This document shows positions 9,099 through 17,926 of a stretch of 64,000 nt of DNA, piece after piece. Positions within the stretch are counted from its first letter, which is position 1, and each line of letters begins with the position of its first letter. The translations under genes and the position numbers were made by a program. Source of the DNA: CAJMNU01 sp905214855 (GTDB lineage Bacteria; Bacillota; Clostridia; Lachnospirales; Lachnospiraceae); contig CALADM010000023.1 of NCBI GenBank assembly GCA_937890595.1, positions 1 through 64,000 on the forward strand. The letters are read 5' to 3'. Under the pieces are notes generated by a model. The model ran no database searches and had not been told where the DNA came from. It was given only the letters and a program-made list of their open reading frames with translations.

Positions 9099-9231
9099 TC
9101 AACAAGAATCATGGAAAAATCAAGGTAATACGATCTGAAAAAGAGAGTATAGGCTAAAAGTATAGAGAGAAATATAGGGAAAAAGAAAAATAAGAGATGA
9201 TAAACAGGTAAAGAACAGGAGGAAACAGGAA

Positions 9232-9939
9232 ATGCAGGCAATTTTGTTGGCAGGGGGACTTGGAACAAGACTCCGTTCTGTAGTAAGTGACAGACCAAAG
9301 CCAATGGCATTGGTAGAAGGCAGACCATTTATGGAGTATGTGGTTCATGAGTTAGTAAAACAGGGTGTCACAGAGATCATTTTTGCTGTAGGATATAAAG
9401 GAAGTATGGTGGAAGAATATTTTCAGGATGGAAAAGAATTTGGAGTAAAAATTTCTTATTCCTATGAAGAAGAACTTTTAGGAACAGCAGGAGCGATCAA
9501 AAATGCAGGGCATTTCATTCATGATGAGCAATTTCTTGTCCTGAATGCGGATACATTTTATCTGTTTGATTATAATAGGCTGTCCAAGTTTTTACAGGAA
9601 GAAAACATGGATATGGCGCTGGTTTTAAGAAGAGTAGAAGATATCTCACGCTATGGAGAGGCAAGTGTAACTGGGAACAGACTGACAGGGTTTAATGAAA
9701 AGAGCAGTGTGGCAAGACCGGGAACGATCAATGGCGGTATTTATATGATGAGACAAGAGCTTTTGGATGAAATCCCGAATGGTAAGGTATCTCTGGAAAA
9801 TGAGATGATACCAAAATGGATGCAGGAAGGACGAATGTTAGGTGCTGTGATCAATGATGGATATTTTATTGATATCGGCATTCCGGAGGATTATTTTCGG
9901 TTTCAGGAAGATGTAAAGAAAGGAATTGTGGTATGGTAA
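9232..9939 (+). CDS. hddC: D-glycero-alpha-D-manno-heptose-1-phosphate guanylyltransferase (HddC-like)
   Basis: Activates heptose-1-phosphate with GTP to GDP-D-glycero-alpha-D-manno-heptose, the last step of the GDP-heptose route. The 235-residue nucleotidyltransferase has the sugar-nucleotide signature LLAGGLGTRLRSVVSDRPKP at residues 4-23, the catalytic-site FLVLNADTFY near 102, and the product-binding NGGIYMM near 165. The family includes many NDP-sugar pyrophosphorylases, and the specificity is inferred from the adjoining heptose kinase, phosphatase and isomerase genes. The start is ATG with AGGAGG about 10 bases upstream. It overlaps hddA by 7 bases, indicating translational coupling. 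Confidence 0.85.
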   Translation: MQAILLAGGLGTRLRSVVSDRPKPMALVEGRPFMEYVVHELVKQGVTEIIFAVGYKGSMVEEYFQDGKEFGVKISYSYEEELLGTAGAIKNAGHFIHDEQFLVLNADTFYLFDYNRLSKFLQEENMDMALVLRRVEDISRYGEASVTGNRLTGFNEKSSVARPGTINGGIYMMRQELLDEIPNGKVSLENEMIPKWMQEGRMLGAVINDGYFIDIGIPEDYFRFQEDVKKGIVVW

Positions 9940-11003
9940 TCAGAGGAAGAGCACCACTGCGTGTGAGTTTTGGAGGCGGTGGTACGGATGTCGCTCCTTT
10001 TTGTGAGGAGCAGGGAGGTGCGATCATAGGGAGCACCATAAATAAATATGCATATTGTTCTATCATTCCAAGAGAAGATGATCAGATTACAGTACATTCT
10101 CTGGATTTTGATATGACAGTAAAATATAACACAAGAGAAAATTATATTTATGATGGAAAATTGGATCTGGTAACAGCGGCACTAAAAGCAATGGATATCC
10201 GTCAGGGATGTGAGGTATATCTCCAGTGTGACGCACCTCCGGGATCTGGTCTTGGAACGTCTTCCACTGTCATGGTCGCACTTCTCAGCGCAATGGCAAA
10301 ATGGAAAGGTGTGCAGATGGATGGCTATGCACTTGCAGATCTGGCATATGGTGTAGAGCGAGAAGATCTTGGAATTGCAGGCGGATATCAGGATCAATAT
10401 GCAGCGACCTTTGGGGGATTTAATTTTATTGAATTTCACGGAAGAAATAATGTGGTGGTAAACCCTTTGAGGATCAAAAAAGAAATCTTGCATGAATTAC
10501 AGTATAATCTGCTCTTATGTTACACAGGAAATATCCATGTATCAGCCAATATTATCAAAGATCAGGTCAACAACTATAAGAAACAGGATGCTTTTGATGC
10601 TATGTGTGAAGTGAAAGCATTAGCATATGCAATGAAGGATGAACTTTTGAGAGGCAATCTTCATAATTTTGGGAAACTTCTGGATTATGGATGGCAGAGC
10701 AAGAAGAGAATGAGCAGTAAGATCACCAATCCAAGAATTGATGAGTTGTATGAGGAAGCATTGAAAGCCGGAGCTTTGGGTGGAAAACTCTTAGGAGCAG
10801 GCGGAGGTGGTTTCCTGCTTTTATACTGCCCATATAATGTAAAGCATAAAGTTGCAGAACGTCTGGAAAAGGCAGGTGGTCAGCTCACAGACTGGAATTT
10901 TGAGCTGCGTGGGGCACAGAGCTGGTGCTCTGATGAGAACCGCTGGAGTTATGAGCATGTATGTGTGAAGATGCCGAATAAGGAGTATCGTTTTGATTTT
11001 TAG
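9933..11003 (+). CDS. hddA: D-glycero-alpha-D-manno-heptose-7-phosphate kinase (HddA-like GHMP kinase)
   Basis: Phosphorylates D-glycero-D-manno-heptose-7-phosphate at C1 to the alpha-1,7-bisphosphate. The 356-residue protein is a GHMP kinase: the N-terminal APLRVSFGGGGTD is characteristic of the heptose/fucose kinase branch, the phosphate-binding loop is PPGSGLGTSSTV near residue 106, and the C-terminal glycine-rich motif is LLGAGGGGFLLLY near 288. It is located between hddC and gmhB with overlaps at both ends (7 and 11 bases), a typical tightly coupled pathway operon. A separate GHMP kinase, rather than a bifunctional HldE, indicates the GDP-heptose rather than the ADP-heptose pathway. Confidence 0.9.
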   Translation: MVIRGRAPLRVSFGGGGTDVAPFCEEQGGAIIGSTINKYAYCSIIPREDDQITVHSLDFDMTVKYNTRENYIYDGKLDLVTAALKAMDIRQGCEVYLQCDAPPGSGLGTSSTVMVALLSAMAKWKGVQMDGYALADLAYGVEREDLGIAGGYQDQYAATFGGFNFIEFHGRNNVVVNPLRIKKEILHELQYNLLLCYTGNIHVSANIIKDQVNNYKKQDAFDAMCEVKALAYAMKDELLRGNLHNFGKLLDYGWQSKKRMSSKITNPRIDELYEEALKAGALGGKLLGAGGGGFLLLYCPYNVKHKVAERLEKAGGQLTDWNFELRGAQSWCSDENRWSYEHVCVKMPNKEYRFDF

Positions 11004-11601
11004 AGAAGAGACACAAGGGAAAAAGACTATTTTTCTGGATCGGGATGGAACGATCAATGAGGAAGTGAATTATCTTTATAAAAAAGAGGATTTAAAGCTG
11101 ATCGAGGGTGCGTCAGAGGCGATCGCATTGTTTTGTAAGGCAGGATATCGTGTAGTGGTGGTGACAAATCAGGCTGGTGTAGCGAGAGGCTACTATACAG
11201 AAGAAGATGTGAAGATATTGCATCAATACCTGAATGAACTCCTTGCACCATTTTCGGCACATATCGATGCGTTTTATTATTGTCCGCATCATCCGGTTCA
11301 TGGACTTGGGAAATATAAGACAGACTGTGAATGCAGAAAACCGAAAACGGGGCTTTTGAAACAGGCAGAGAGAGACTGTGCAGTGGATAAAGCACATTCA
11401 TGGATGATCGGAGATAAGATTTCCGATACAAAAGCAGGACAGGCATATGGAGTTGGTACAATTTTGGTCGGAACAGGATATGGCAGGGAAATTTATGAAA
11501 AAGACTGCCTAAAGCAACAGGAAAAAGAGTATGATGTATATCAGCCTGATCTATATCAGGCAGCTGTGTGGATTCTGAACAGGGAACAGAAGGGAGAGTA
11601 G
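10993..11601 (+). CDS. gmhB: D-glycero-D-manno-heptose-1,7-bisphosphate 7-phosphatase
   Basis: Removes the 7-phosphate from heptose-1,7-bisphosphate. The 202-residue HAD-family protein carries the nucleophile motif FLDRDGTINEE near residue 14-24, VVVVTNQAGVARG near 56, the zinc-loop cysteine/histidine set YYCPHHPVHG...CECRKP near 95-118, and the C-terminal acid motif GDKISDTKAG near 142. Length and zinc loop match GmhB. The start is TTG at 10993, inside the end of hddA. It is supported by AAGGAG at 10980-10985 with 7-base spacing, and no in-frame ATG exists before the catalytic motif. The next gene, gmhA, begins 8 bases after the stop. Confidence 0.93.
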   Translation: MIFREETQGKKTIFLDRDGTINEEVNYLYKKEDLKLIEGASEAIALFCKAGYRVVVVTNQAGVARGYYTEEDVKILHQYLNELLAPFSAHIDAFYYCPHHPVHGLGKYKTDCECRKPKTGLLKQAERDCAVDKAHSWMIGDKISDTKAGQAYGVGTILVGTGYGREIYEKDCLKQQEKEYDVYQPDLYQAAVWILNREQKGE

Positions 11602-11609
11602 GAGACAAC

Positions 11610-12251
11610 ATGTGTGAACAGAAATATCTGGAAGAACTGGTAAATCGTTATCCAAAACTGGAAGCGGTACAGTCAGATATCCAAAAAGCATATAAAATTT
11701 TAGAAAAAAGCTACGAAAATGGAAAAAAACTTCTAGTTGCAGGAAATGGCGGAAGCTGTGCAGATGCAGAACATATTGTAGGGGAGCTTATGAAAGGATT
11801 TGTTAAGAAACGTCCTGTGAACGAGATGCTGAAAAAAAAATTGGAAGCACAGGATCCGGTTCTGGGAGCAGAGCTTTCCAAAAAACTTCAGGGTTCTCTT
11901 CCGGCGATCGCTCTGACAGGACATCCAGGGCTTACAACAGCTTTTTTGAATGATGTGGATGGAGGAATTGCCTTTGCCCAGCAGCTTTGTGGTTTTGGAA
12001 ATGCAGGGGATGTGTTTTTAGGAATTTCCACATCAGGAAATTCAAAAAATATTCTGTATGCATCCTGTGCGGCAAGAGCTAAAAATATTTCGGTGATCGG
12101 ATTGCTTGGAAGAGATGGTGGAGAGATGAAACGCTTTTGTGATGCGGCGATCATCGTTCCTGAGACAGAGACATATAAGATTCAGGAATTACATCTTCCA
12201 ATATATCACACCCTTTGCCTGATGCTGGAAGAACATTTTTTTGCGCTGTAG
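11610..12251 (+). CDS. gmhA: Phosphoheptose isomerase
   Basis: Converts sedoheptulose-7-phosphate to D-glycero-D-manno-heptose-7-phosphate, the entry step of heptose synthesis. The SIS-domain protein (213 residues) shows LVAGNGGSCADAEHIVGELM near residue 42-61, and ISTSGNSKNIL near 138, both hallmark GmhA sugar-phosphate motifs. It has an insertion (NEMLKKKLEAQDPVLGAEL) longer than in E. coli GmhA, as in other Firmicute and deltaproteobacterial versions. The start chosen is ATG 11610, preceded by GTAGGAGAC. An in-frame ATG at 11568 overlaps gmhB and has no ribosome binding site. It completes a four-gene set for GDP-heptose. Confidence 0.93.
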   Translation: MCEQKYLEELVNRYPKLEAVQSDIQKAYKILEKSYENGKKLLVAGNGGSCADAEHIVGELMKGFVKKRPVNEMLKKKLEAQDPVLGAELSKKLQGSLPAIALTGHPGLTTAFLNDVDGGIAFAQQLCGFGNAGDVFLGISTSGNSKNILYASCAARAKNISVIGLLGRDGGEMKRFCDAAIIVPETETYKIQELHLPIYHTLCLMLEEHFFAL

Positions 12252-12313
12252 TTTCAAATATATAAAAACTATGAGAAAAAATGAAAACACAGAAGAAAGA
12301 TGGGGGAAATGGG

Positions 12314-13747
12314 ATGAAGGAGAGGCACGTCAAAGTGGGGCATGACCATGTGGAAGATAAAAAGTGGATCTATGCTATAGGACCGGTTATAGGTTTTTTG
12401 TTTTGCCTGATCTATCTGAATCGTGCGGTGATTGATGTGACATATACAGATTATATCCGTCTGATCAACAGCTATCTTCCGGATGTCTGGAATCCGAAAA
12501 AGTTTTTTGTGGCAGATGTACTGACACGAATCCCTCTCAATTATCTGGAAAGAGCTATTAATGTCACATGGTTTGGCTATAATACCATGATCGAGATGGT
12601 TTTGGGAGTTTTGGGACTTGGACTTTCAGCAGGTGTGATTGCTGTGTACTGTGCGAAACATAGAATTCGTTTTGGATGGTATTTTTTACTCATGGCAGTT
12701 TTGTTCAGCCTGAACAAATGGGAGATGATCACAAATGGAACAGGATGGATTCATTTCGCAGCGTTTGCCTGTTTTTATTATCATTATCTGATATTGGATA
12801 GGGTATATCGTGGTGAAGGAAAAAGGGGAGATTCTATACGTTTGTGTCTTCTGCCATTTTTGGTCACGCTTGGAGTAGCAGGACCATACTGTGCAATCTA
12901 CTCAGTAACAGTAATTTTAGCCTGTTTGTTTGCAGCAGTAAGAAAAATAGCAAAAGCGAAAGGAATTCAAAAGGTAAAAAACGATGTGATACAGTGGCTG
13001 CTCTATGCAGGATGTACGGTTATTCCTTTGCTCCTTTACATGTGGAGCAATTCTCATACAGTGGAGGAACATGCAGGAGCTGTAGATGCATCGTTATTTG
13101 GAACACTTTTGGAACAGCCCTTGTTTTTTGCAGAATTTTTCCTCAAATCGTTTGCTTCCACTGTTTTAGGAGATGAATGTATCCGAAAAATCTGTACACA
13201 AGAGTGGCAGATCCTGATTCTGGGAGCTTTGGTACTTGGATGTTATTTTTTTGCTCTCTATTTAAATTGGAGTCAAAAAATTTATGAGAGGACGATTTTT
13301 CCGCTGATACTGCTTGCAGCAGGGGGGATGAACCATGTATTGATCTTGTTATCACGCTGGATCTTTTTAAAACCGGATTATGGAATGAGTTCCAGATATG
13401 CCTTACAGTTTCAGGTAGGGATACTGGGGATCTTACTTACCTTTGCTTTTGCCCTGCAAAAATCATATAAAAAGAAACCAAACAGGGGACTTTGGATCGG
13501 TTGTGCATTGATAGGGAGCATCTTCCTTTTTGGAAATACCTTTACAACATACAGTGAGTGGAATACAGCACCCTATCGTAAGCAGAATTTGACCATAAAA
13601 AGAGAAGCTGCGTTTCATTACGAAGAATTGAGTGATAAAGAACTGGAAGACATCTTCCAATATAAAAAAGGTCCGGATCAGATCAGAAATGCACTGAGGA
13701 TATTGAAGGATCATAGTTGGAATGTGTTTAGGGAACAGGAGGACTAA
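12314..13747 (+). CDS. Polytopic membrane protein, possible GT-C-type glycosyltransferase
   Basis: About 478 residues with roughly ten predicted hydrophobic segments, for example IYAIGPVIGFLFCLIYL near the N-terminus, YFLLMAVLFSLNKW and ILGALVLGCYFFALYL. The large extracytoplasmic-looking loop after the first segment contains VTYTDYIRLINSYLPD, reminiscent of the acidic first loop of GT-C membrane glycosyltransferases that use polyprenyl-phosphate sugars. This is inference from topology, not a recognised family match. ATG 12314 has GGGGGAAA seven bases upstream. An alternative ATG at 12281 has a weaker site. It lies between the heptose and CDP-sugar genes and ends one base before rfbF. A Wzy polymerase or another transport-type protein remains possible. 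Confidence 0.55.
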   Translation: MKERHVKVGHDHVEDKKWIYAIGPVIGFLFCLIYLNRAVIDVTYTDYIRLINSYLPDVWNPKKFFVADVLTRIPLNYLERAINVTWFGYNTMIEMVLGVLGLGLSAGVIAVYCAKHRIRFGWYFLLMAVLFSLNKWEMITNGTGWIHFAAFACFYYHYLILDRVYRGEGKRGDSIRLCLLPFLVTLGVAGPYCAIYSVTVILACLFAAVRKIAKAKGIQKVKNDVIQWLLYAGCTVIPLLLYMWSNSHTVEEHAGAVDASLFGTLLEQPLFFAEFFLKSFASTVLGDECIRKICTQEWQILILGALVLGCYFFALYLNWSQKIYERTIFPLILLAAGGMNHVLILLSRWIFLKPDYGMSSRYALQFQVGILGILLTFAFALQKSYKKKPNRGLWIGCALIGSIFLFGNTFTTYSEWNTAPYRKQNLTIKREAAFHYEELSDKELEDIFQYKKGPDQIRNALRILKDHSWNVFREQED

Positions 13748-13748
13748 A

Positions 13749-14525
13749 ATGAAAGTTGTATTATTAGCAGGCGGATTCGGAACAAGGATCAGTGAAGAAA
13801 GCCATTTAAAACCAAAACCAATGATCGAGATCGGCGAGCGCCCGATCCTTTGGCATATCATGAAATATTATTCCCAATTCGGATTGCATGATTTTATTAT
13901 ATGCTTGGGGTACAAACAGTATGTGGTGAAGGAATTTTTTGCAGATTATTTTCTTCATACATCGGATGTTACATTTGATCTTGCCAACAACAAGATGGAA
14001 GTACACAACAACTATTCAGAGCCGTGGAAAGTCACATTGATCGATACAGGACTCCATACCATGACGGGCGGCAGAATTAAACGGATCCAGAAGTATGTGG
14101 GAGATGAGCCATTTATGCTGACATATGGTGATGGACTCGCCAATGTAGATATCAATGCGCTTAGAGAATTCCATGAAAAACATGGAAAGATCGCTACGAT
14201 CACAGCAGTCAATGTGGGGCAGAAATTTGGTGTGCTGGATGTATCTGATCAGGGAAATATCAATGCCTTCCGTGAGAAAAACGATATGGATGGAAGTCTG
14301 ATCAATGGTGGATATATGGTAATGAATCCAGGTGTGTTTGATTATATTGAAGGCGATGCAACTGTTTTTGAGAAAGAACCATTGGAAAAACTGGCTTCTG
14401 ATGGAGAGTTGATGGCATACAAACATACTGGTTTCTGGAAATGCATGGATACACAGAGAGACAAACAACAGCTTGAAGCATTGTGGCAGTCTGATAATGC
14501 TCCGTGGAAGATCTGGAAAGAATAA
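13749..14525 (+). CDS. rfbF: Glucose-1-phosphate cytidylyltransferase
   Basis: Makes CDP-glucose from glucose-1-phosphate and CTP, the first committed step to CDP-3,6-dideoxyhexoses. The 258-residue protein has LLAGGFGTRISEESHLKPKP near residue 5-24, which is diagnostic for RfbF/DdhA, and FMLTYGDGLANVDI near 123. The start is ATG 13749 with AGGAGG 7 bases upstream. An in-frame ATG at 13722 lies inside the membrane-protein gene. rfbG and rfbH follow in pathway order. Confidence 0.95.
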   Translation: MKVVLLAGGFGTRISEESHLKPKPMIEIGERPILWHIMKYYSQFGLHDFIICLGYKQYVVKEFFADYFLHTSDVTFDLANNKMEVHNNYSEPWKVTLIDTGLHTMTGGRIKRIQKYVGDEPFMLTYGDGLANVDINALREFHEKHGKIATITAVNVGQKFGVLDVSDQGNINAFREKNDMDGSLINGGYMVMNPGVFDYIEGDATVFEKEPLEKLASDGELMAYKHTGFWKCMDTQRDKQQLEALWQSDNAPWKIWKE

Positions 14526-14618
14526 TGGAAGAATGTAGTGGAAGACTGTATTTGAAGATGGAAAAACGTATCGACAAATAAACCAAAATCAGTAAGAAAA
14601 AATCAAAGAGGTATAGAA

Positions 14619-15659
14619 ATGGAATTTTATAAAGGAAAAAGAGTTCTGGTGACAGGGCATACAGGATTTAAAGGATCTTGGTTATGTGAGATATTAAAGA
14701 TGTGGGGAGCAGAGGTGACAGGTTACGCATTATCAGCTCCCACAGATCCAAGTTTGTTTGAGATTGCAGGTGTGGAAGAAGGAATGCGTTCCGTGATAGG
14801 CGATATCAGAGATCTGGAAGCGATGGAGCGTGTCTTTCAGGAAACTCAGCCTGAGATTGTATTTCATCTGGCAGCCCAGCCGATCGTTCGAGATTCTTAC
14901 AAAGATCCAGTCTATACCTATGAGACCAATGTGATGGGAACGGTTCATCTGATGGAGTGTGTACGCAGAACACCAAGTGTCAGATCCGTTGTCAATGTGA
15001 CAACAGACAAAGTCTATGAAAATCATGAGTGGGAGTATGGATATCGGGAGACAGACCGTTTGGATGGTTATGATCCATATTCCAACAGCAAATCCTGTTC
15101 TGAGCTGGTGACACACAGTTTTAAACAATCTTTCTTTGCAGATGGGAGATGTGCCATTTCCACAGTGCGTGCCGGAAATGTGATCGGAGGCGGAGATTTT
15201 GCAAATGACAGGATCATTCCAGACTGTATCCGTGCGGCAATGAGACAGGAAAAGGTTATTGTGAGAAATCCACATTCGACAAGACCATATCAACATGTAT
15301 TAGAACCATTGGCTGTCTATCTGAAGATTGCTGCATTACAGTATGAGAACAGGGAGTATGAGGGATGCTATAATGTAGGACCAGATGATATAGATTGTGT
15401 TTGTACAAGCGATCTTGTCACAATGTTTTGTAAAGCATGGGGGGATGGAATGGATTGGGAAAACCGCTATGATGGAGGTCCTCATGAGGCAAATTTCTTA
15501 AAATTGGACTGTTCCAAGATTAAAAAGAAACTGAATTGGAAGCCAAGATACCATGTCAATGAGGCAGTTTTAAAGACGGTAGAGTGGTCAAAGGCATATT
15601 GTGAGAATCAGAATATGCAGGAAGTAACCAGACAGCAGATTCGGGAATTTTTTGAATAA
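14619..15659 (+). CDS. rfbG: CDP-glucose 4,6-dehydratase
   Basis: Converts CDP-glucose to CDP-4-keto-6-deoxyglucose using bound NAD. The 346-residue extended short-chain dehydrogenase has the Rossmann motif VTGHTGFKGSWL near residue 10-21, the RfbG-type FHLAAQPIVRDSY near 84, VNVTTDKVYEN near 124 and the catalytic Tyr/Lys in YDPYSNSK near 150. FKGSWL is typical of the CDP-glucose subfamily rather than RmlB. A 93-base spacer with no structure separates it from rfbF, and AAAGAGG precedes the ATG. rfbH starts 11 bases after the stop. Confidence 0.95.
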   Translation: MEFYKGKRVLVTGHTGFKGSWLCEILKMWGAEVTGYALSAPTDPSLFEIAGVEEGMRSVIGDIRDLEAMERVFQETQPEIVFHLAAQPIVRDSYKDPVYTYETNVMGTVHLMECVRRTPSVRSVVNVTTDKVYENHEWEYGYRETDRLDGYDPYSNSKSCSELVTHSFKQSFFADGRCAISTVRAGNVIGGGDFANDRIIPDCIRAAMRQEKVIVRNPHSTRPYQHVLEPLAVYLKIAALQYENREYEGCYNVGPDDIDCVCTSDLVTMFCKAWGDGMDWENRYDGGPHEANFLKLDCSKIKKKLNWKPRYHVNEAVLKTVEWSKAYCENQNMQEVTRQQIREFFE

Positions 15660-15670
15660 GGAGAAAAATA

Positions 15671-17011
15671 ATGTTTGAACATATGGATGAGCAGCAGGCA
15701 AGAGCTGCAATTTTAGAGCAGGTAGCAGAGTATTGTGATACATTCCACAAAAAGAAACCGTATGAGGAAGGAGACCGTATCCCATATGCATCTCGTGTAT
15801 ATGATAAAGAGGAGATGGTAAATCTGGTTGATTCCAGTCTGGAATTCTGGCTTACCTCCGGTCGTTATACAGATGAATTCGAGAAAGATCTTGCGAAATA
15901 TCTTGGGGTAAGATATTGTTCTCTGGTAAACTCCGGTTCTTCTGCTAATCTTTTAGCGTTTATGACACTGACTTCCCCGCTTTTGGGAGATCGTCAGATC
16001 AAACGTGGAGATGAGATCATTACTGTGGCAGCAGGATTTCCGACTACAGTGACTCCTATGATCCAGTATGGTGCAGTTCCGGTATTTGTGGATGTGACGA
16101 TCCCTCAGTATAATATTGACGTGACCATGCTGGAAAAAGCAGTTTCCGAAAAGACAAAAGCGGTGATGATCGCTCATACTCTGGGCAATCCATTTGATCT
16201 TACAGCAGTCAAAGAATTTTGTGACAAACATAATCTATGGCTGGTGGAAGATAACTGTGATGCACTGGGAAGTGAATATGAGATCCATGGTGAGAAAAAA
16301 CTGACTGGTACGATCGGAGATATTGGCACATCCAGCTTCTACCCACCACATCACATGACAATGGGAGAGGGGGGAGCTGTGTATACAGATAATCCGCTTT
16401 TGAACAAGATTAGCCGTTCTTTTAGAGACTGGGGAAGAGACTGTGTCTGCCCATCCGGACGTGACAATCTGTGTGGACATCGTTTTGACAGGCAGTATGG
16501 GGAACTGCCATTGGGATACGATCATAAATACGTCTATTCTCATTTTGGATATAATTTAAAAGCAACCGATATGCAGGCAGCGATCGGCTGTGCGCAGCTG
16601 AAAAAGTTCCCGTCTTTTGTAGAGAGAAGAAGACACAATTTTGACAGATTATATCATGCTTTGGAAGATCTGTCAGACCGTTTGATCTTGCCAACACCAT
16701 GTGAACATTCCAATCCAAGTTGGTTTGGTTTCCTTATTACCTGTAAAGAGGGAGTAGACAGAAATAAAGTGGTTCAATATGTGGAGAGTAAAGGTGTGCA
16801 GACAAGAATGTTGTTTGCGGGAAATCTGATAAAACATCCTTGTTTTGATGAAATGAGAAAGAGCAACACAGGATTTCGTGTGGTAGGAGATCTTTCCTGT
16901 ACAGACCGGATCATGAGTGATACATTCTGGGTAGGAGTATATCCTGGAATGAATGATGAAATGATCGACTATATGGCTAAGACAATCAGGGAGGCAGTCG
17001 CTGATCGATAG
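15671..17011 (+). CDS. rfbH: CDP-4-keto-6-deoxy-D-glucose 3-dehydrase (E1)
   Basis: PMP-dependent iron-sulfur enzyme that removes the C3 hydroxyl of CDP-4-keto-6-deoxyglucose. The 446-residue protein has the aminotransferase fold, but the usual PLP lysine is replaced by histidine in PPHHMTMGEGGAVYT (near residue 222), the signature of true E1/RfbH. The PLP-phenol Asp lies in DNCDALGS near 196. The cysteine cluster CVCPSGRDNLCGH near 258 matches the [2Fe-2S] ligand region. Full activity normally needs an electron-transfer reductase (E3; AscD/DdhD/RfbI), and none is encoded nearby. The final tailoring enzyme for the 3,6-dideoxy sugar is also not in this block. It is preceded by a good AAGGAG. 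Confidence 0.95.
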   Translation: MFEHMDEQQARAAILEQVAEYCDTFHKKKPYEEGDRIPYASRVYDKEEMVNLVDSSLEFWLTSGRYTDEFEKDLAKYLGVRYCSLVNSGSSANLLAFMTLTSPLLGDRQIKRGDEIITVAAGFPTTVTPMIQYGAVPVFVDVTIPQYNIDVTMLEKAVSEKTKAVMIAHTLGNPFDLTAVKEFCDKHNLWLVEDNCDALGSEYEIHGEKKLTGTIGDIGTSSFYPPHHMTMGEGGAVYTDNPLLNKISRSFRDWGRDCVCPSGRDNLCGHRFDRQYGELPLGYDHKYVYSHFGYNLKATDMQAAIGCAQLKKFPSFVERRRHNFDRLYHALEDLSDRLILPTPCEHSNPSWFGFLITCKEGVDRNKVVQYVESKGVQTRMLFAGNLIKHPCFDEMRKSNTGFRVVGDLSCTDRIMSDTFWVGVYPGMNDEMIDYMAKTIREAVADR

Positions 17012-17029
17012 AAGATGGGAGGGGAAATA

Positions 17030-17926
17030 ATGGCAGAAACATATGATTTAGGCCATGTTCACCATGCAAGTTTAAAGATCTTAAAAGAAATTGACCGCAT
17101 TTGCAGAAAATATAAGATCCAGTATGCATTAGATTCCGGTACTCTGATCGGAGCTGTGCGCCATCACGGTTTTATTCCATGGGATGATGATGCAGATGTG
17201 GTATTTACCAGAAACCATTTTGAGGCATTTGCCAGAGTTGCAAAACGTGAACTTCCAAAAGGAATGGAGCTTTTGATGCCAGATGAATTACAAGGAGGAA
17301 AGGTATTTTATGATTTTACGCCAAGAATCCTGTATTTGAATAGCCAGATGCATGAAGATAACGAAGAAATGCAATTTTATGATGGAAAATTAAATCATAT
17401 CTGGGTAGATCTGTTTATTCTGGATAAGCTGCCAGATCAGGATGGGAAGGCAAAACTGGTTAAGTTTGGTCAGCAGATGATATATGGTATGGCGATGGGA
17501 CATCGCTATCACTTAGATTACAGTAAGTATAGTTTTAAGGAAAAAATGTTGGTGGGAGTTTCTGCAACAATAGGAAAATTACTTCCTATGAAAAGTTTAT
17601 TTTGGATGCAGAGGAAACTTTCCTTAATCAGTAGAAAAAAGAAATGTGAGCGTTACTATTACAGTAATTATCAGCCAGATTATCTTTATGTAACACTGGA
17701 AAAAGCATGGTGTAAACATGTGGAAGATATGGAGTTTGAAGATACAAAATTGATGGTTCCGCAGGGATGGCATCAAGTTTTGGAGATTGTATATGGTGAT
17801 TATATGCAGCTTCCTCCAAAGGAAAAACGTGTTCCAACCCATTCCAGTATAGAAATACAGGTTTTTGATGACGAAATGGAAGATCAGGAAAACCAAAAGC
17901 AGCAAAGTAAAGAGGCAAAAGAATGA
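17030..17926 (+). CDS. LicD family phosphotransferase
   Basis: A 298-residue LicD-type nucleotidyltransferase-fold enzyme. The hallmark motif is LDSGTLIGAVRHHGFIPWDD followed by DADVVFTR (residues 32-60), with a second acidic site HIWVDLFILDKLPD near 124-137. Characterised LicD proteins move phosphocholine from CDP-choline to surface glycans. Relatives transfer other phospho-substituents, including sugar-1-phosphates, so the donor is uncertain. No licABC choline genes are in the window. ATG 17030 has GGGAGGGGAAATA upstream and is preferred over ATG 17015. It overlaps the next gene by 4 bases (ATGA), pointing to coupled translation with the GtrB-like enzyme. Confidence 0.9.
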   Translation: MAETYDLGHVHHASLKILKEIDRICRKYKIQYALDSGTLIGAVRHHGFIPWDDDADVVFTRNHFEAFARVAKRELPKGMELLMPDELQGGKVFYDFTPRILYLNSQMHEDNEEMQFYDGKLNHIWVDLFILDKLPDQDGKAKLVKFGQQMIYGMAMGHRYHLDYSKYSFKEKMLVGVSATIGKLLPMKSLFWMQRKLSLISRKKKCERYYYSNYQPDYLYVTLEKAWCKHVEDMEFEDTKLMVPQGWHQVLEIVYGDYMQLPPKEKRVPTHSSIEIQVFDDEMEDQENQKQQSKEAKE

